DNA from: Flammeovirgaceae bacterium UBA2338
GTDB taxonomy: Bacteria; Bacteroidota; Bacteroidia; Cytophagales; Cyclobacteriaceae
Direction: 5' to 3'
NCBI GenBank assembly: GCA_002344795.1
Contig: DDUM01000084.1
Coordinates: 21,173 to 85,172 of the forward strand
DNA: 64,000 nt
Shown here in pieces: positions 42,591 to 51,255 of the stretch. The position numbers were made by a program, and so were the translations under genes. The first letter of the stretch is position 1, and every line of letters starts with the position of its first letter. The notes beneath the pieces were generated by a model. It ran no database searches. It worked only from the letters and a program-made list of their open reading frames with translations, and was not told the origin of the DNA.

Positions 42591-45500
42591 ATGAAGCAAC
42601 TTATCATCCTGACGTTAATCTTGTCCCAGGCGTTATCTGGCTTTTCCCAGAATCTTGACAGTGTATTCAAAAATGTAAAATACAGAAGCATTGGCCCATA
42701 CAGAGGGGGGCGCTCCAATATGGCTTCCGGTGTGGTTAATGACCCGCTTACTTATTATATGGGAACGACAGGAGGGGGAGTTTGGAAAACGGTAGATGCA
42801 GGAGCACGATGGGATAACGTCTCTGATGGCTATTTTAAAACGGGATCTGTAGGTGCCGTTGCGGTCTCAGAAAGCAACCCAGATATAGTATATGTAGGGA
42901 TGGGCGAACACGCCCCGCGCGGAGTGCAGAGTTCTTATGGAGATGGTGTTTACAAATCCTATGATGCCGGGAAAACCTGGAAACACATGGGTCTGGAGAA
43001 AACGATGCAGATTGCAAGAATTGTAATCCATCCAAAAAACCCTGACATCGTATTAGTGGCCGCTCAAGGTGCCATTCATGGAGCCACTACAGACAGGGGA
43101 ATTTATAAATCAACGGATGGAGGAGTAACCTGGAAAAAGGTATTGTACATCAATGAAAATACAGGATGCTCTGAGTTGTCAATGGACATGCACAATCCTA
43201 TGGTGATGTATGCGGCCATGTGGCACAACCTGCGTTTACCCTGGAAAGTAATTAGTGGTGGACCAGGGAGTGGGTTGTACAAATCTACTGATGGCGGTGA
43301 CACCTGGAAGGAAATGACCAAGGGCTTGCCCAAAGAAATGGGAAAGATGGCAATCGCTGTTTCCAGAGCCAATTCTGAGAAGGTATATGCAATAATAGAA
43401 AGTGACTGGGAAAAAGAGCTGGGTGGGCTTTATGTATCTGATAATGCTGGTGAAAGCTGGTTACTAGTGAGTAATGACCATCGGCTGACAATGCGAGCAT
43501 GGTACTACGTAGAAGTATTTGCCGATCCTCAGGATGAACGCACAGTTTATGCGATGTGTGCGGGGGAGTCTGCCTTGCGCTCCATTGATGGCGGTAAAAC
43601 ATGGGAAACTATGTATGGGACACATGGAGATTATCATGATTTGTGGATCAACCCAAACAATACAAAGAATATGATAATTGCGAATGACGGTGGCGCGGGC
43701 ATAACTTTTAATCATGGAGCATCATGGTCGACACAGGCCAACATGCCTACCGCACAGTTTTATAGGATCAACACCGACAACCATTATCCTTACAGGATTT
43801 ATGCAGGGCAACAGGATAACTCATCAGTTAGGATTGAAAGTATGGCATTGGGAGCTCAGAATATTTCAGAAAGAAATTGGACTCGCTCTGCAGGAGGTGA
43901 AAGTGCATTTCTTGCTTTTGATCCTGATGATGCACGCTATGTTTTAGGAGGTAGCTATTTAGGATCAATCGATGTGTTGGATGCCTATACAGGAGGAAGC
44001 ACTAAGATCATGGCAGCTCCCATCCATTACGTGGGAAGGGATGCAAAAGACATGAAGTACAGGTTTCGTTGGAATGCACCGATTATCGGTTCAAAACATG
44101 AACCAGGAACCTATTATCATGCTGCTCAGCTGTTATTAAGAACCAGAGATATGGGAGTTACCTGGGAAGAAGTTTCTCCTGACCTCACTCGCAATGACAA
44201 AGCAAAGCAGGGTAGGGTTGGAGTACCCTATACCAATGAGGCCATAGGTGGTGAAAATTATGGCACACTTGCGTACGTAGTAGAATCGCCACATGAAAAG
44301 GGAGTGATCTGGACGGGGAGTGATGATGGGTATGTACAACTTACGCGCGATGGTGGAAAAACATGGAGCAATGTGACTCCAAAAGGTTTGACGGAGTGTT
44401 TGGTGAATGTCATTGAAGTGTCACCACATGACCCCGCCACCGCATACATTGCCACCACGCAGCATAAGTTCAATGATCATACCCCAGCTATGTACAAGAC
44501 CACCAACTATGGCAAGACGTGGACTAATATTAGTGAGGGTATTCCTTACGGAGCATTTACAAGAGTAGTGCGCGAGGATGATGTGCGTAAGGGACTTCTT
44601 TATGCCGGTACCGAAACGGGTGTATATATCTCCTGGAATAGCGGTGCACGCTGGCAGCCCCTTCAACTCAACTTACCAGTATCACCCATTAGGGATTTAA
44701 AAGTGAAGGAAAATGATCTGATAGTAGCAACTTCTGGCCGAGCATTTTGGATCTTGGATGACCTGACGTTACTAAGGCAATACAAAGATGTGGACAGCAA
44801 GTCATTTACATTGTTCAAACCTGAAGATCTTATTTATGGAAATTGGGGAAGCGCAATGAATGGAGCTAACCCCACAGGAACGGATCCTTTTACAGGAGTG
44901 AATCCTCCCAATGGAGTGGTTACGTACTACCAATTAACCGAGTTGGCAGGTTCAGAGGAATTAGTAATGGAGATAAAAGACAGTGACGGTAAATTAGTGA
45001 GACGATTAAGTTCTAAAAAAGATGACTCCTTCCAAAGTTATCCAGGTGGTCCAAGTGCAGCCCCTATCCTACCTAACGAGAAAGGCATCAACCGTTTCGT
45101 ATGGGACACCCAGTATCCAACTATGCTTGGAGTGCCTACAGCATGGATTGACGGCAATTACAGCGGTCATAGAGCGCCTCCTGGTACTTATAATTTGACA
45201 TTAAAATACGGAGGCAAGGAAGTTAAAAGTGATTTTAAAATCCTTCCCAGTCCATTGTACGAAATGGACGCAGCATCATACAATGAGCAACACCTCTTTT
45301 TGCTTGCGATGGAAGCGACCTTTAATGATATGTGTACCAAAGTGAACACGATTTTCAAGATGCGTAAACAGATAGAAAGTGCTTTGAAAACAATGGGAGA
45401 TAGGGATTCGTACGCAAACCTTAAAAAAGAAGGCAAGGCATTGACTGAAAAAATGAGATTGTGGGATGAGGATATGGTGCAGCGCAGATCCGTAGCCTAC

Positions 45501-45737
45501 GATGACTTCCTTAATTTCCCGAACAAATTCACAGCTAACTATCTTCATCTAATCAATGAGAGCAATAATTCTATCCCAAGGGTCAATCAGTCCTCCAAAG
45601 ATCGACTGGAAGAGTTAACAAAAGAATGGAACGCACTGGATGCCAGAGCAAAATCCATCATGGAAACTGAGGTGCCAGCTTATACTAAGAAATTGTGGGA
45701 TGCCGGGATAGGAGCAGTGTGGGTTGGGGGTAAATAA
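42591..45737 (+). CDS. Asp-box (BNR/VPS10-like) beta-propeller protein, secreted, 1048 residues
   Basis: Signal peptide at residues 1-20 (SQALSGFSQN). The body contains at least eight Asp-box motifs of form SxDxGxTW (for example YKSTDGGVTWKKV, YKSTDGGDTWKEM, LRSIDGGKTW, LTRDGGKTWSNV, YKTTNYGKTWTNI), giving one or two sortilin/xyloglucanase-like propellers over about residues 25-730. A C-terminal region (about 780-1048) has a FlgD-like beta segment (ELVMEIKDSDGKLVRRLSS; GINRFVWDTQYP) and a helical end. Often annotated as a glycosyl hydrolase, but no GH74 catalytic residues can be confirmed here. Probably binds or processes an extracellular substrate. Monocistronic. Confidence 0.82.
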   Translation: MKQLIILTLILSQALSGFSQNLDSVFKNVKYRSIGPYRGGRSNMASGVVNDPLTYYMGTTGGGVWKTVDAGARWDNVSDGYFKTGSVGAVAVSESNPDIVYVGMGEHAPRGVQSSYGDGVYKSYDAGKTWKHMGLEKTMQIARIVIHPKNPDIVLVAAQGAIHGATTDRGIYKSTDGGVTWKKVLYINENTGCSELSMDMHNPMVMYAAMWHNLRLPWKVISGGPGSGLYKSTDGGDTWKEMTKGLPKEMGKMAIAVSRANSEKVYAIIESDWEKELGGLYVSDNAGESWLLVSNDHRLTMRAWYYVEVFADPQDERTVYAMCAGESALRSIDGGKTWETMYGTHGDYHDLWINPNNTKNMIIANDGGAGITFNHGASWSTQANMPTAQFYRINTDNHYPYRIYAGQQDNSSVRIESMALGAQNISERNWTRSAGGESAFLAFDPDDARYVLGGSYLGSIDVLDAYTGGSTKIMAAPIHYVGRDAKDMKYRFRWNAPIIGSKHEPGTYYHAAQLLLRTRDMGVTWEEVSPDLTRNDKAKQGRVGVPYTNEAIGGENYGTLAYVVESPHEKGVIWTGSDDGYVQLTRDGGKTWSNVTPKGLTECLVNVIEVSPHDPATAYIATTQHKFNDHTPAMYKTTNYGKTWTNISEGIPYGAFTRVVREDDVRKGLLYAGTETGVYISWNSGARWQPLQLNLPVSPIRDLKVKENDLIVATSGRAFWILDDLTLLRQYKDVDSKSFTLFKPEDLIYGNWGSAMNGANPTGTDPFTGVNPPNGVVTYYQLTELAGSEELVMEIKDSDGKLVRRLSSKKDDSFQSYPGGPSAAPILPNEKGINRFVWDTQYPTMLGVPTAWIDGNYSGHRAPPGTYNLTLKYGGKEVKSDFKILPSPLYEMDAASYNEQHLFLLAMEATFNDMCTKVNTIFKMRKQIESALKTMGDRDSYANLKKEGKALTEKMRLWDEDMVQRRSVAYDDFLNFPNKFTANYLHLINESNNSIPRVNQSSKDRLEELTKEWNALDARAKSIMETEVPAYTKKLWDAGIGAVWVGGK

Positions 45738-45900
45738 TTTTTTCTACTGCAAAAGATGCAGTCGCGCTGAGACCGGATGTCGTTGTGGCACAGGAAATTA
45801 CTTTGTGCCCTGGTGTCTCCTCGATAAGAAGGATTATATAGTTCTATTGGTACACGGTGTGGGTGCACATTTTTGCCTTGATAAGAATTCAGCTGTTTAG

Positions 45901-48396
45901 ATGGAAAAGCATAAGATAGAAATTCCCCTTTTATTACCTGAGGTACCAGACGAGAAAGATCAGTGTGTGCAGAAGCTCATTGAAAAACTTGAAGATACAG
46001 ATGGAGTGGAAGCAGTACACGTTTCATTGGGAAAGGGCAACATTGTACCACAGCTTTGCTTTCACTACAATTCTGATATAATCTCTATTGAGAAGATTCA
46101 ATCTTTGGCATCGCAGGCCGGAGCAGAAATCACCAAAAAATTTGGCCATAAATTGATTGAAGTTGAGGGAATCAGACACGTACGCCATGCACGCGCTGTT
46201 GAACGGAGCTTAACTAACGAGGCTGGAATATTGGAAGCTTCTGTTTCGGGCTCAGGTATGGTAAGAGTGGAATATGATACCTCAAAAATGAATGAAGGTA
46301 GAATATTGGCGCTGCTTAGAGGGCAGGGATTAGGCATTCCTGATTCCTCAGTAGAGGCAGAGCGATTTCTTCAAGAATGGAAGAAATCGGATACTAAATT
46401 ACCTGATGTTAAAGAACATCAGCACCAGGAAGGAGACGTTCACGATCATTCACATGGTGGTGTTTTTGGTAAGAATACAGAACTCATTTTTTCTATTATA
46501 AGCGGAGTGTTGCTTGCCCTTGGGTTTGGGCTTTCATTTGTATTTTCAATACCATCATGGTGGAGTCTGGTGTGTTATACAGGTGCCTATCTGTTTGGCG
46601 GGTATTATACAGCAAGGGAAGCCATTCAAACTTTGTCGAAGGGTGGTTTTGAGATCGACTTCTTAATGCTTGTTGCTGCTATAGGTGCTGCTGTCCTTGG
46701 TAAATGGGCTGAGGGTGCATTGCTGCTGTTCCTGTTCAGTATGGGGCACGCACTGGAACACTATGCCATGAACAAAGCAAAAAAATCCATTGCTGCCCTG
46801 GCCGGCCTTGCTCCGAAGACTGCACTCCTTAAGAAGAATGGAAAAATTGAAGAAGTAAGCATTACCTTATTGCAGGTTGGGGATGTTATTGTAGTAAAGC
46901 CTAACAGTAAGATTTCAGCTGATGGGGTGGTTATCTATGGGAGCAGTAGCGTAAATCAGGCACCAATTACAGGGGAAAGTGTACCCATTGACAAAGTACC
47001 TGTGGATGATATCGAAGTAGACTATTCACAAGTTCAGGATATACCTGATATACACAGGGTCTATTCAGGTACTCTTAATGGTAATAATTTGCTTGAAATA
47101 AAAATCATCAAAGAATCTAAAGACTCTACTCTTGCACGCCTGATAGAGCTGGTGAATGAGGCACAAACACAAAAGTCTCCAACACAACAATTTACTGACA
47201 AGTTTGAAAAATATTTTGTTCCCGCAGTATTGGTGTTGGTGGTGTTACTGAATTTTGCATTTCTTATAGTGGATGAATCGTATGGCGAAAGTTTTTACCG
47301 TGCGATGGCAGTATTGGTAGCGGCAAGCCCATGTGCGTTGGCGATATCAACACCCAGCGCGGTGCTAAGTGGTGTAGCCAGGGCTGCCCGTGGTGGGGTG
47401 CTGATAAAAGGAGGCCGCCCACTTGAAGATTTAGGCGCGCTCACTGCAATAGCTTTTGATAAAACAGGAACATTAACAGAGGGAAAACCTAAAGTAACGC
47501 AGGTGGTGCCTTTGGGTGGTATTACCGAAACTGAACTTTTAAAAATTGCAATTGCAGTTGAAAGTCTCAGTAGCCACCCACTGGCCAGAGCAGTAGTAAG
47601 AGATGGAAAGGCTCGTCTTGGTGATGTGCACATCCCTTTTGCCAATGATATGGAGTCCGTACTGGGGAGAGGACTTAAGGCTTCCCTTGTTGACGATAAA
47701 ATTTATATAGGTAACCTAAGCTTATTTGAAGTATTGGACGGGATCAAACCTTCCGATGAAATTACTGAGAAGGTACGGAAATTGGAATCCGAAGGTAACA
47801 CCACCATGGTGATCAGAAAAAATGAAACCTACATCGGAATTATTTCTTTAATGGATGTTCCCAGGGCATTGGCAAAAGAAACCTTAAATGCATTGAAAGA
47901 AATTGGTATTAAACGGATGATCATGCTCACTGGCGACAACCAAAATGTGGCTGATGCGGTGGCAAAAGAGATTGGGCTTAAAGAAGCATGGGGCAGTTTG
48001 TTGCCCGAAGAAAAGGTTGATGCGATCAAGAAGTTGATGAAAGCAGAGTCCAAGGTGGCCATGGTAGGTGATGGTGTAAACGATGCACCCGCGATGGCTC
48101 ACAGTACGGTGGGTATTGCAATGGGGGCAGCAGGAAGTGATGTTGCATTGGAAACGGCAGATGTTGCGCTTATGGCAGATAAGCTCAGTGCGTTGCCATT
48201 TGCCATTGGATTAAGCAGACGTGCAAAAAACATCATCAAACAAAACCTTTGGATCAGTCTGGGGATGGTGGCGATATTGGTTCCGCTTACCATTTCGGGT
48301 ATTGCCACCATAGGACCGGCTGTAGTTATGCATGAGGGCTCAACACTGGTGGTCGTACTCAACGCGCTCAGGCTATTGGCCTATAAGCAGACTTAA
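45901..48396 (+). CDS. P1B-4-type heavy-metal translocating P-type ATPase
   Basis: 831 residues. Catalytic parts are intact: TGES (residues 357-360) in the A domain, DKTGT (Asp520), the HP locus in SSHPLARAVV, and GDGVNDAP. The membrane metal motif is SPC (476-478) rather than CPC, and the last helix has HEGST. Both mark the P1B-4 class (Co2+, Fe2+ or Zn2+ efflux). Unusual for that class are an N-terminal extension of two ferredoxin-like halves lacking CxxC (HVRHARAVERS where CxxC should be), a His-rich linker (HQHQEGDVHDHSHGG, about 173-187), and a roughly 20-residue acidic insert after GESVPIDKVP. No regulator gene is adjacent. Confidence 0.9.
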   Translation: MEKHKIEIPLLLPEVPDEKDQCVQKLIEKLEDTDGVEAVHVSLGKGNIVPQLCFHYNSDIISIEKIQSLASQAGAEITKKFGHKLIEVEGIRHVRHARAVERSLTNEAGILEASVSGSGMVRVEYDTSKMNEGRILALLRGQGLGIPDSSVEAERFLQEWKKSDTKLPDVKEHQHQEGDVHDHSHGGVFGKNTELIFSIISGVLLALGFGLSFVFSIPSWWSLVCYTGAYLFGGYYTAREAIQTLSKGGFEIDFLMLVAAIGAAVLGKWAEGALLLFLFSMGHALEHYAMNKAKKSIAALAGLAPKTALLKKNGKIEEVSITLLQVGDVIVVKPNSKISADGVVIYGSSSVNQAPITGESVPIDKVPVDDIEVDYSQVQDIPDIHRVYSGTLNGNNLLEIKIIKESKDSTLARLIELVNEAQTQKSPTQQFTDKFEKYFVPAVLVLVVLLNFAFLIVDESYGESFYRAMAVLVAASPCALAISTPSAVLSGVARAARGGVLIKGGRPLEDLGALTAIAFDKTGTLTEGKPKVTQVVPLGGITETELLKIAIAVESLSSHPLARAVVRDGKARLGDVHIPFANDMESVLGRGLKASLVDDKIYIGNLSLFEVLDGIKPSDEITEKVRKLESEGNTTMVIRKNETYIGIISLMDVPRALAKETLNALKEIGIKRMIMLTGDNQNVADAVAKEIGLKEAWGSLLPEEKVDAIKKLMKAESKVAMVGDGVNDAPAMAHSTVGIAMGAAGSDVALETADVALMADKLSALPFAIGLSRRAKNIIKQNLWISLGMVAILVPLTISGIATIGPAVVMHEGSTLVVVLNALRLLAYKQT

Positions 48397-48401
48397 TTAT
48401 C

Positions 48402-48464
48402 CTATTTTCCCTATGTTTCTATGTGGTTAAAATTAGGGAACCACATAGGAACACAGGGAAATAG
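48402..48464. repeat. 63-bp palindromic element between convergent genes
   Basis: The left arm (48402-48428) ends CTATGTGGTT and the right arm (48439-48464) begins AACCACATAG. The arms match over about 24 of 26 positions with one bulge, around a 10-base loop. It lies between the stops of the metal ATPase and the M14 peptidase. It would fold into a very stable hairpin in either transcript. No T-run follows on either strand, so it is not a classical terminator. Similar CTATGTGG-type palindromes recur in Bacteroidota genomes (from memory). Confidence 0.7.
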
Positions 48465-48501
48465 AATGTCAATTTTATGGAAATGGATTTTTAAGCGTTC
48501 A

Positions 48502-51096
48502 CTACTTAGTTGATACCAGTGAATTGAACACTAACTTAAAAGTGCCATGCGTTTGCACACGGTGCTGAGGTCGGAATCCGATCATCACCACCTTTCCTTG
48601 CCCCATTCCTACTGAAACCATTGCCGCTTTCTCCGCAATTACATCCTCACCAAGCAGCCATCCGCTTTGTAGAATATCCCTCTTGGGGTAGGTGATGATA
48701 CGCTCAATGGTATGGTTGCGATCAGAAGGGATTACTTCATACACTTCATTTCCTCCTGTAAACAATCCAAGTCCAGTTGATGGCATACCATAAGCCAGGG
48801 GATTGGTATTATCAAAGTTCATATGCAGTGTTGATCCGGGGGACCAGAACTCCTGGCTGGGAACACCCTTTACTACGTTGCGAATGGGGAGTTTGAATTT
48901 TTCGATAGGAAATTCACCTGCCTGACCAAAGGTGAGGAGTACACCTCCTTTTTCTACAAAGTCTTTGAGTGCATTTACACCCTGCTGCCCAAACCCACTT
49001 CTATATTCAGGTGGAAATTCATTAGGATTGTTTCTGGAAAATTCACCAAAGCCTTCTCCCGTCATACGTGCGATGTTGTCATCAGGTAAGATAATCACAT
49101 CGTACTTCTTGTTGAGTTCTCCTGCTTTTAATTCCTTGTCCATCAAACTGGTATATGGGAATTCAAATTTCTCAAGGAGTAAACGTGTCCATCCTTCATC
49201 CATGTTGCCACCGAGGTATCTTTGATACATGGCGATACGTTGACGCGTTACTGGTTTGGTGATATTACCGGCATCGAAATCCAGTGCCCTGAAATTTACA
49301 CCGGTTTGTTTTGCAATTTGGTTAGCCAGATTGTCGGATAAGGATGATACAACAAAGTCACCGGGCTGAAGTCCGTTTCCTTCTTTTGTCACGCGGCTTA
49401 CCTTTGCCTTATTGTTCCATAGTAAGTTCAAGGCCGTAAAGCTGTCGTTGCTGCTTCCTGCAAGGGCATACCCATTCGAACCTTTGGCTACAGTTCCCTC
49501 ACGATGCAATGTTTCAGTTACGATTGGATAATTTCCCTCCACTTTAGTGTTAGCAGTCTCTACTCGCACTCCCATATATTCTGCTACGTTGTCGGTAGAC
49601 ATGTCATAGGGTCTGATGGGATCATTGTTTCTATCACGGGTGTAATCATTGTCTGGGTAAAAAGTGCGACCTAATAACCAGCGAATAACGCCTTGCTTGG
49701 GTTGCGCCATACTGACCACATATGAACCTGCGCCATATACTTTTCCTTCATGTCTCAACTCAGCGTTGGTGCGTTTTACTTCTACTCCCTGACCTAGTAA
49801 TACATTCACTAATTTATTTGCTGTGAGTACATCGTGTTGTTCGGCAGGAATGATGTAAGCCTTTATCTCAGCCTCTGCTCCACGTTGTGTTTGTCTGGTG
49901 GCCTTGAGGTAAGCATTTTTAAGGACTGTTTCTTTATTGCGCGCTGCAATGTCAGCAATGGCAAGTGCTGCGATCTTTTGTTGTTCAACGATGTCGCGAA
50001 CGTGCCACCATCCACCTGGCCATGGGTTGGGAAAAGATGTTTGCGCCTCATACTTAGGCATACCGTGAATGTTGCCTTCCAATTGATCGGGGTGAACATA
50101 AAGAGGTGTGGCCAGTCGGGCGCTTGCCGATTCGGTAAGCATACCTGCAATGTTGTGGAAAGGGGTGATCCAGTGGAAACCGAAATGTCCCCATCCTGAA
50201 AAGATTGCTGCATTAACGACACCTGATTTATTGTTTTCTTCTTCTTTATAGGCGATGTGGGCTCCATACCAGGACATTTCTCTCCATACCAATGGGTCGC
50301 CATCCGGACGGATCGGCTCTGCGTAAGGAGGAACATAAAGTCTCGCGCCATAGGCACCCATTTGATGATGGTCTACATAAGCTTGAGGCATCCATTCTTT
50401 AAACATGATTTTTGCACCGTACACTGATTCAACAGTGTTTTGCATGTAGGCATCGCGATTGTTGTCGTGACCTATATAATGATGATACAAGTACGGAAGA
50501 GAATTGCCTTCGTATTCGGTACCCACAGTTTTTCTGTACCATTCAGTAATCATGATTTCCCCATCTGGGTTAAAGCAAGGTATGACTATGGTAATGACGT
50601 TATCCAGAATTCTTATCATTTCACTATCATTTCGGCTGAGCATATCATGAGTAAATTCAGCTGCAGTCTGTGCTGCAGCAACTTCTGAAGAGTGCAGCCC
50701 AAAAGATTGAACAATTACTGCTTTTCCGTTGGCAATGATCTGATCAATTTCAGTTTGAGCAACACCTCTGGGATCACTCAGGCGTGCATTCATCTTTCTG
50801 TAGTCTTCCAGCTTGGCCAGATTCTCTGGCGAAGAAATGTACAGCGCGAGAAAGGGGTTGCCTAACGTGGTTTTTCCCATATTCACCACCTTCATTCGGG
50901 GGCTGGCATCGCCTAATTTGTTATAGTATTTTACAAGATCATCCCAGTGAGCCAATTTACGGTCGGCTCCCATCTTAAAACCAAAATACTGTTCTGGCGT
51001 TGGGAGATCTTGCGCCATAATGAAACCAGGACAAAGAATCCCTAGTAAAAGGAATAAACCTACAAGGGAGTTTTTAAAAGATAAATTTGACATCAT
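48502..51096 (-). CDS. M14 family zinc carboxypeptidase, secreted
   Basis: 864 residues with a signal peptide (FLLLGILCPGFIMAQ). The M14 zinc site is visible: His135 and Glu138 in SFGLHSSEVAAAQ, with the third ligand in VDHHQMGAYG (His243/244). PCFNPDGE (residues 174-181) is a typical M14 segment. The C-terminal third contains a flavodoxin/glutamine-amidotransferase-like region (YDVIILPDDN...VEKGGVLLTFGQAGEF) found in large Bacteroidota carboxypeptidases. It cleaves C-terminal residues of peptides outside the cytoplasm. First in position of four minus-strand envelope genes; it follows the TonB receptor gene by 160 bp. I chose the ATG at 51096; the frame is open further upstream without signal-peptide character. 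Confidence 0.87.
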   Translation of the reverse strand: MMSNLSFKNSLVGLFLLLGILCPGFIMAQDLPTPEQYFGFKMGADRKLAHWDDLVKYYNKLGDASPRMKVVNMGKTTLGNPFLALYISSPENLAKLEDYRKMNARLSDPRGVAQTEIDQIIANGKAVIVQSFGLHSSEVAAAQTAAEFTHDMLSRNDSEMIRILDNVITIVIPCFNPDGEIMITEWYRKTVGTEYEGNSLPYLYHHYIGHDNNRDAYMQNTVESVYGAKIMFKEWMPQAYVDHHQMGAYGARLYVPPYAEPIRPDGDPLVWREMSWYGAHIAYKEEENNKSGVVNAAIFSGWGHFGFHWITPFHNIAGMLTESASARLATPLYVHPDQLEGNIHGMPKYEAQTSFPNPWPGGWWHVRDIVEQQKIAALAIADIAARNKETVLKNAYLKATRQTQRGAEAEIKAYIIPAEQHDVLTANKLVNVLLGQGVEVKRTNAELRHEGKVYGAGSYVVSMAQPKQGVIRWLLGRTFYPDNDYTRDRNNDPIRPYDMSTDNVAEYMGVRVETANTKVEGNYPIVTETLHREGTVAKGSNGYALAGSSNDSFTALNLLWNNKAKVSRVTKEGNGLQPGDFVVSSLSDNLANQIAKQTGVNFRALDFDAGNITKPVTRQRIAMYQRYLGGNMDEGWTRLLLEKFEFPYTSLMDKELKAGELNKKYDVIILPDDNIARMTGEGFGEFSRNNPNEFPPEYRSGFGQQGVNALKDFVEKGGVLLTFGQAGEFPIEKFKLPIRNVVKGVPSQEFWSPGSTLHMNFDNTNPLAYGMPSTGLGLFTGGNEVYEVIPSDRNHTIERIITYPKRDILQSGWLLGEDVIAEKAAMVSVGMGQGKVVMIGFRPQHRVQTHGTFKLVFNSLVSTK

Positions 51097-51255
51097 GTTA
51101 TAGAGTTTGGGTAATAAATTGAATCTATCCCAAAGTATTACGAATTGAAACAATACTAGGTATGGCCTGCCAAATAGCCTGAAGGGCGGTCATCCTGGCC
51201 AAATCTTGAAGAGATACTGAGGAGAAAACCGCCACTCATAAGGTTGGGTTTTTAG

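Noticed and set aside
40262..45737. Polysaccharide-utilisation locus around the fucosidase
   Set aside because: No SusC/SusD pair, sulfatase or hybrid sensor is adjacent; the propeller protein downstream is 600 bp away and has no demonstrated glycan role.
45748..45764. Terminator hairpin ACTGCA/TGCAGT after the propeller gene
   Set aside because: The stem is only 6 bp and the T-run precedes rather than follows it on the coding strand.
49834..50199. 121-codon plus-strand open frame
   Set aside because: It lies wholly inside the M14 peptidase gene on the other strand and has no recognisable domain; a shadow frame.
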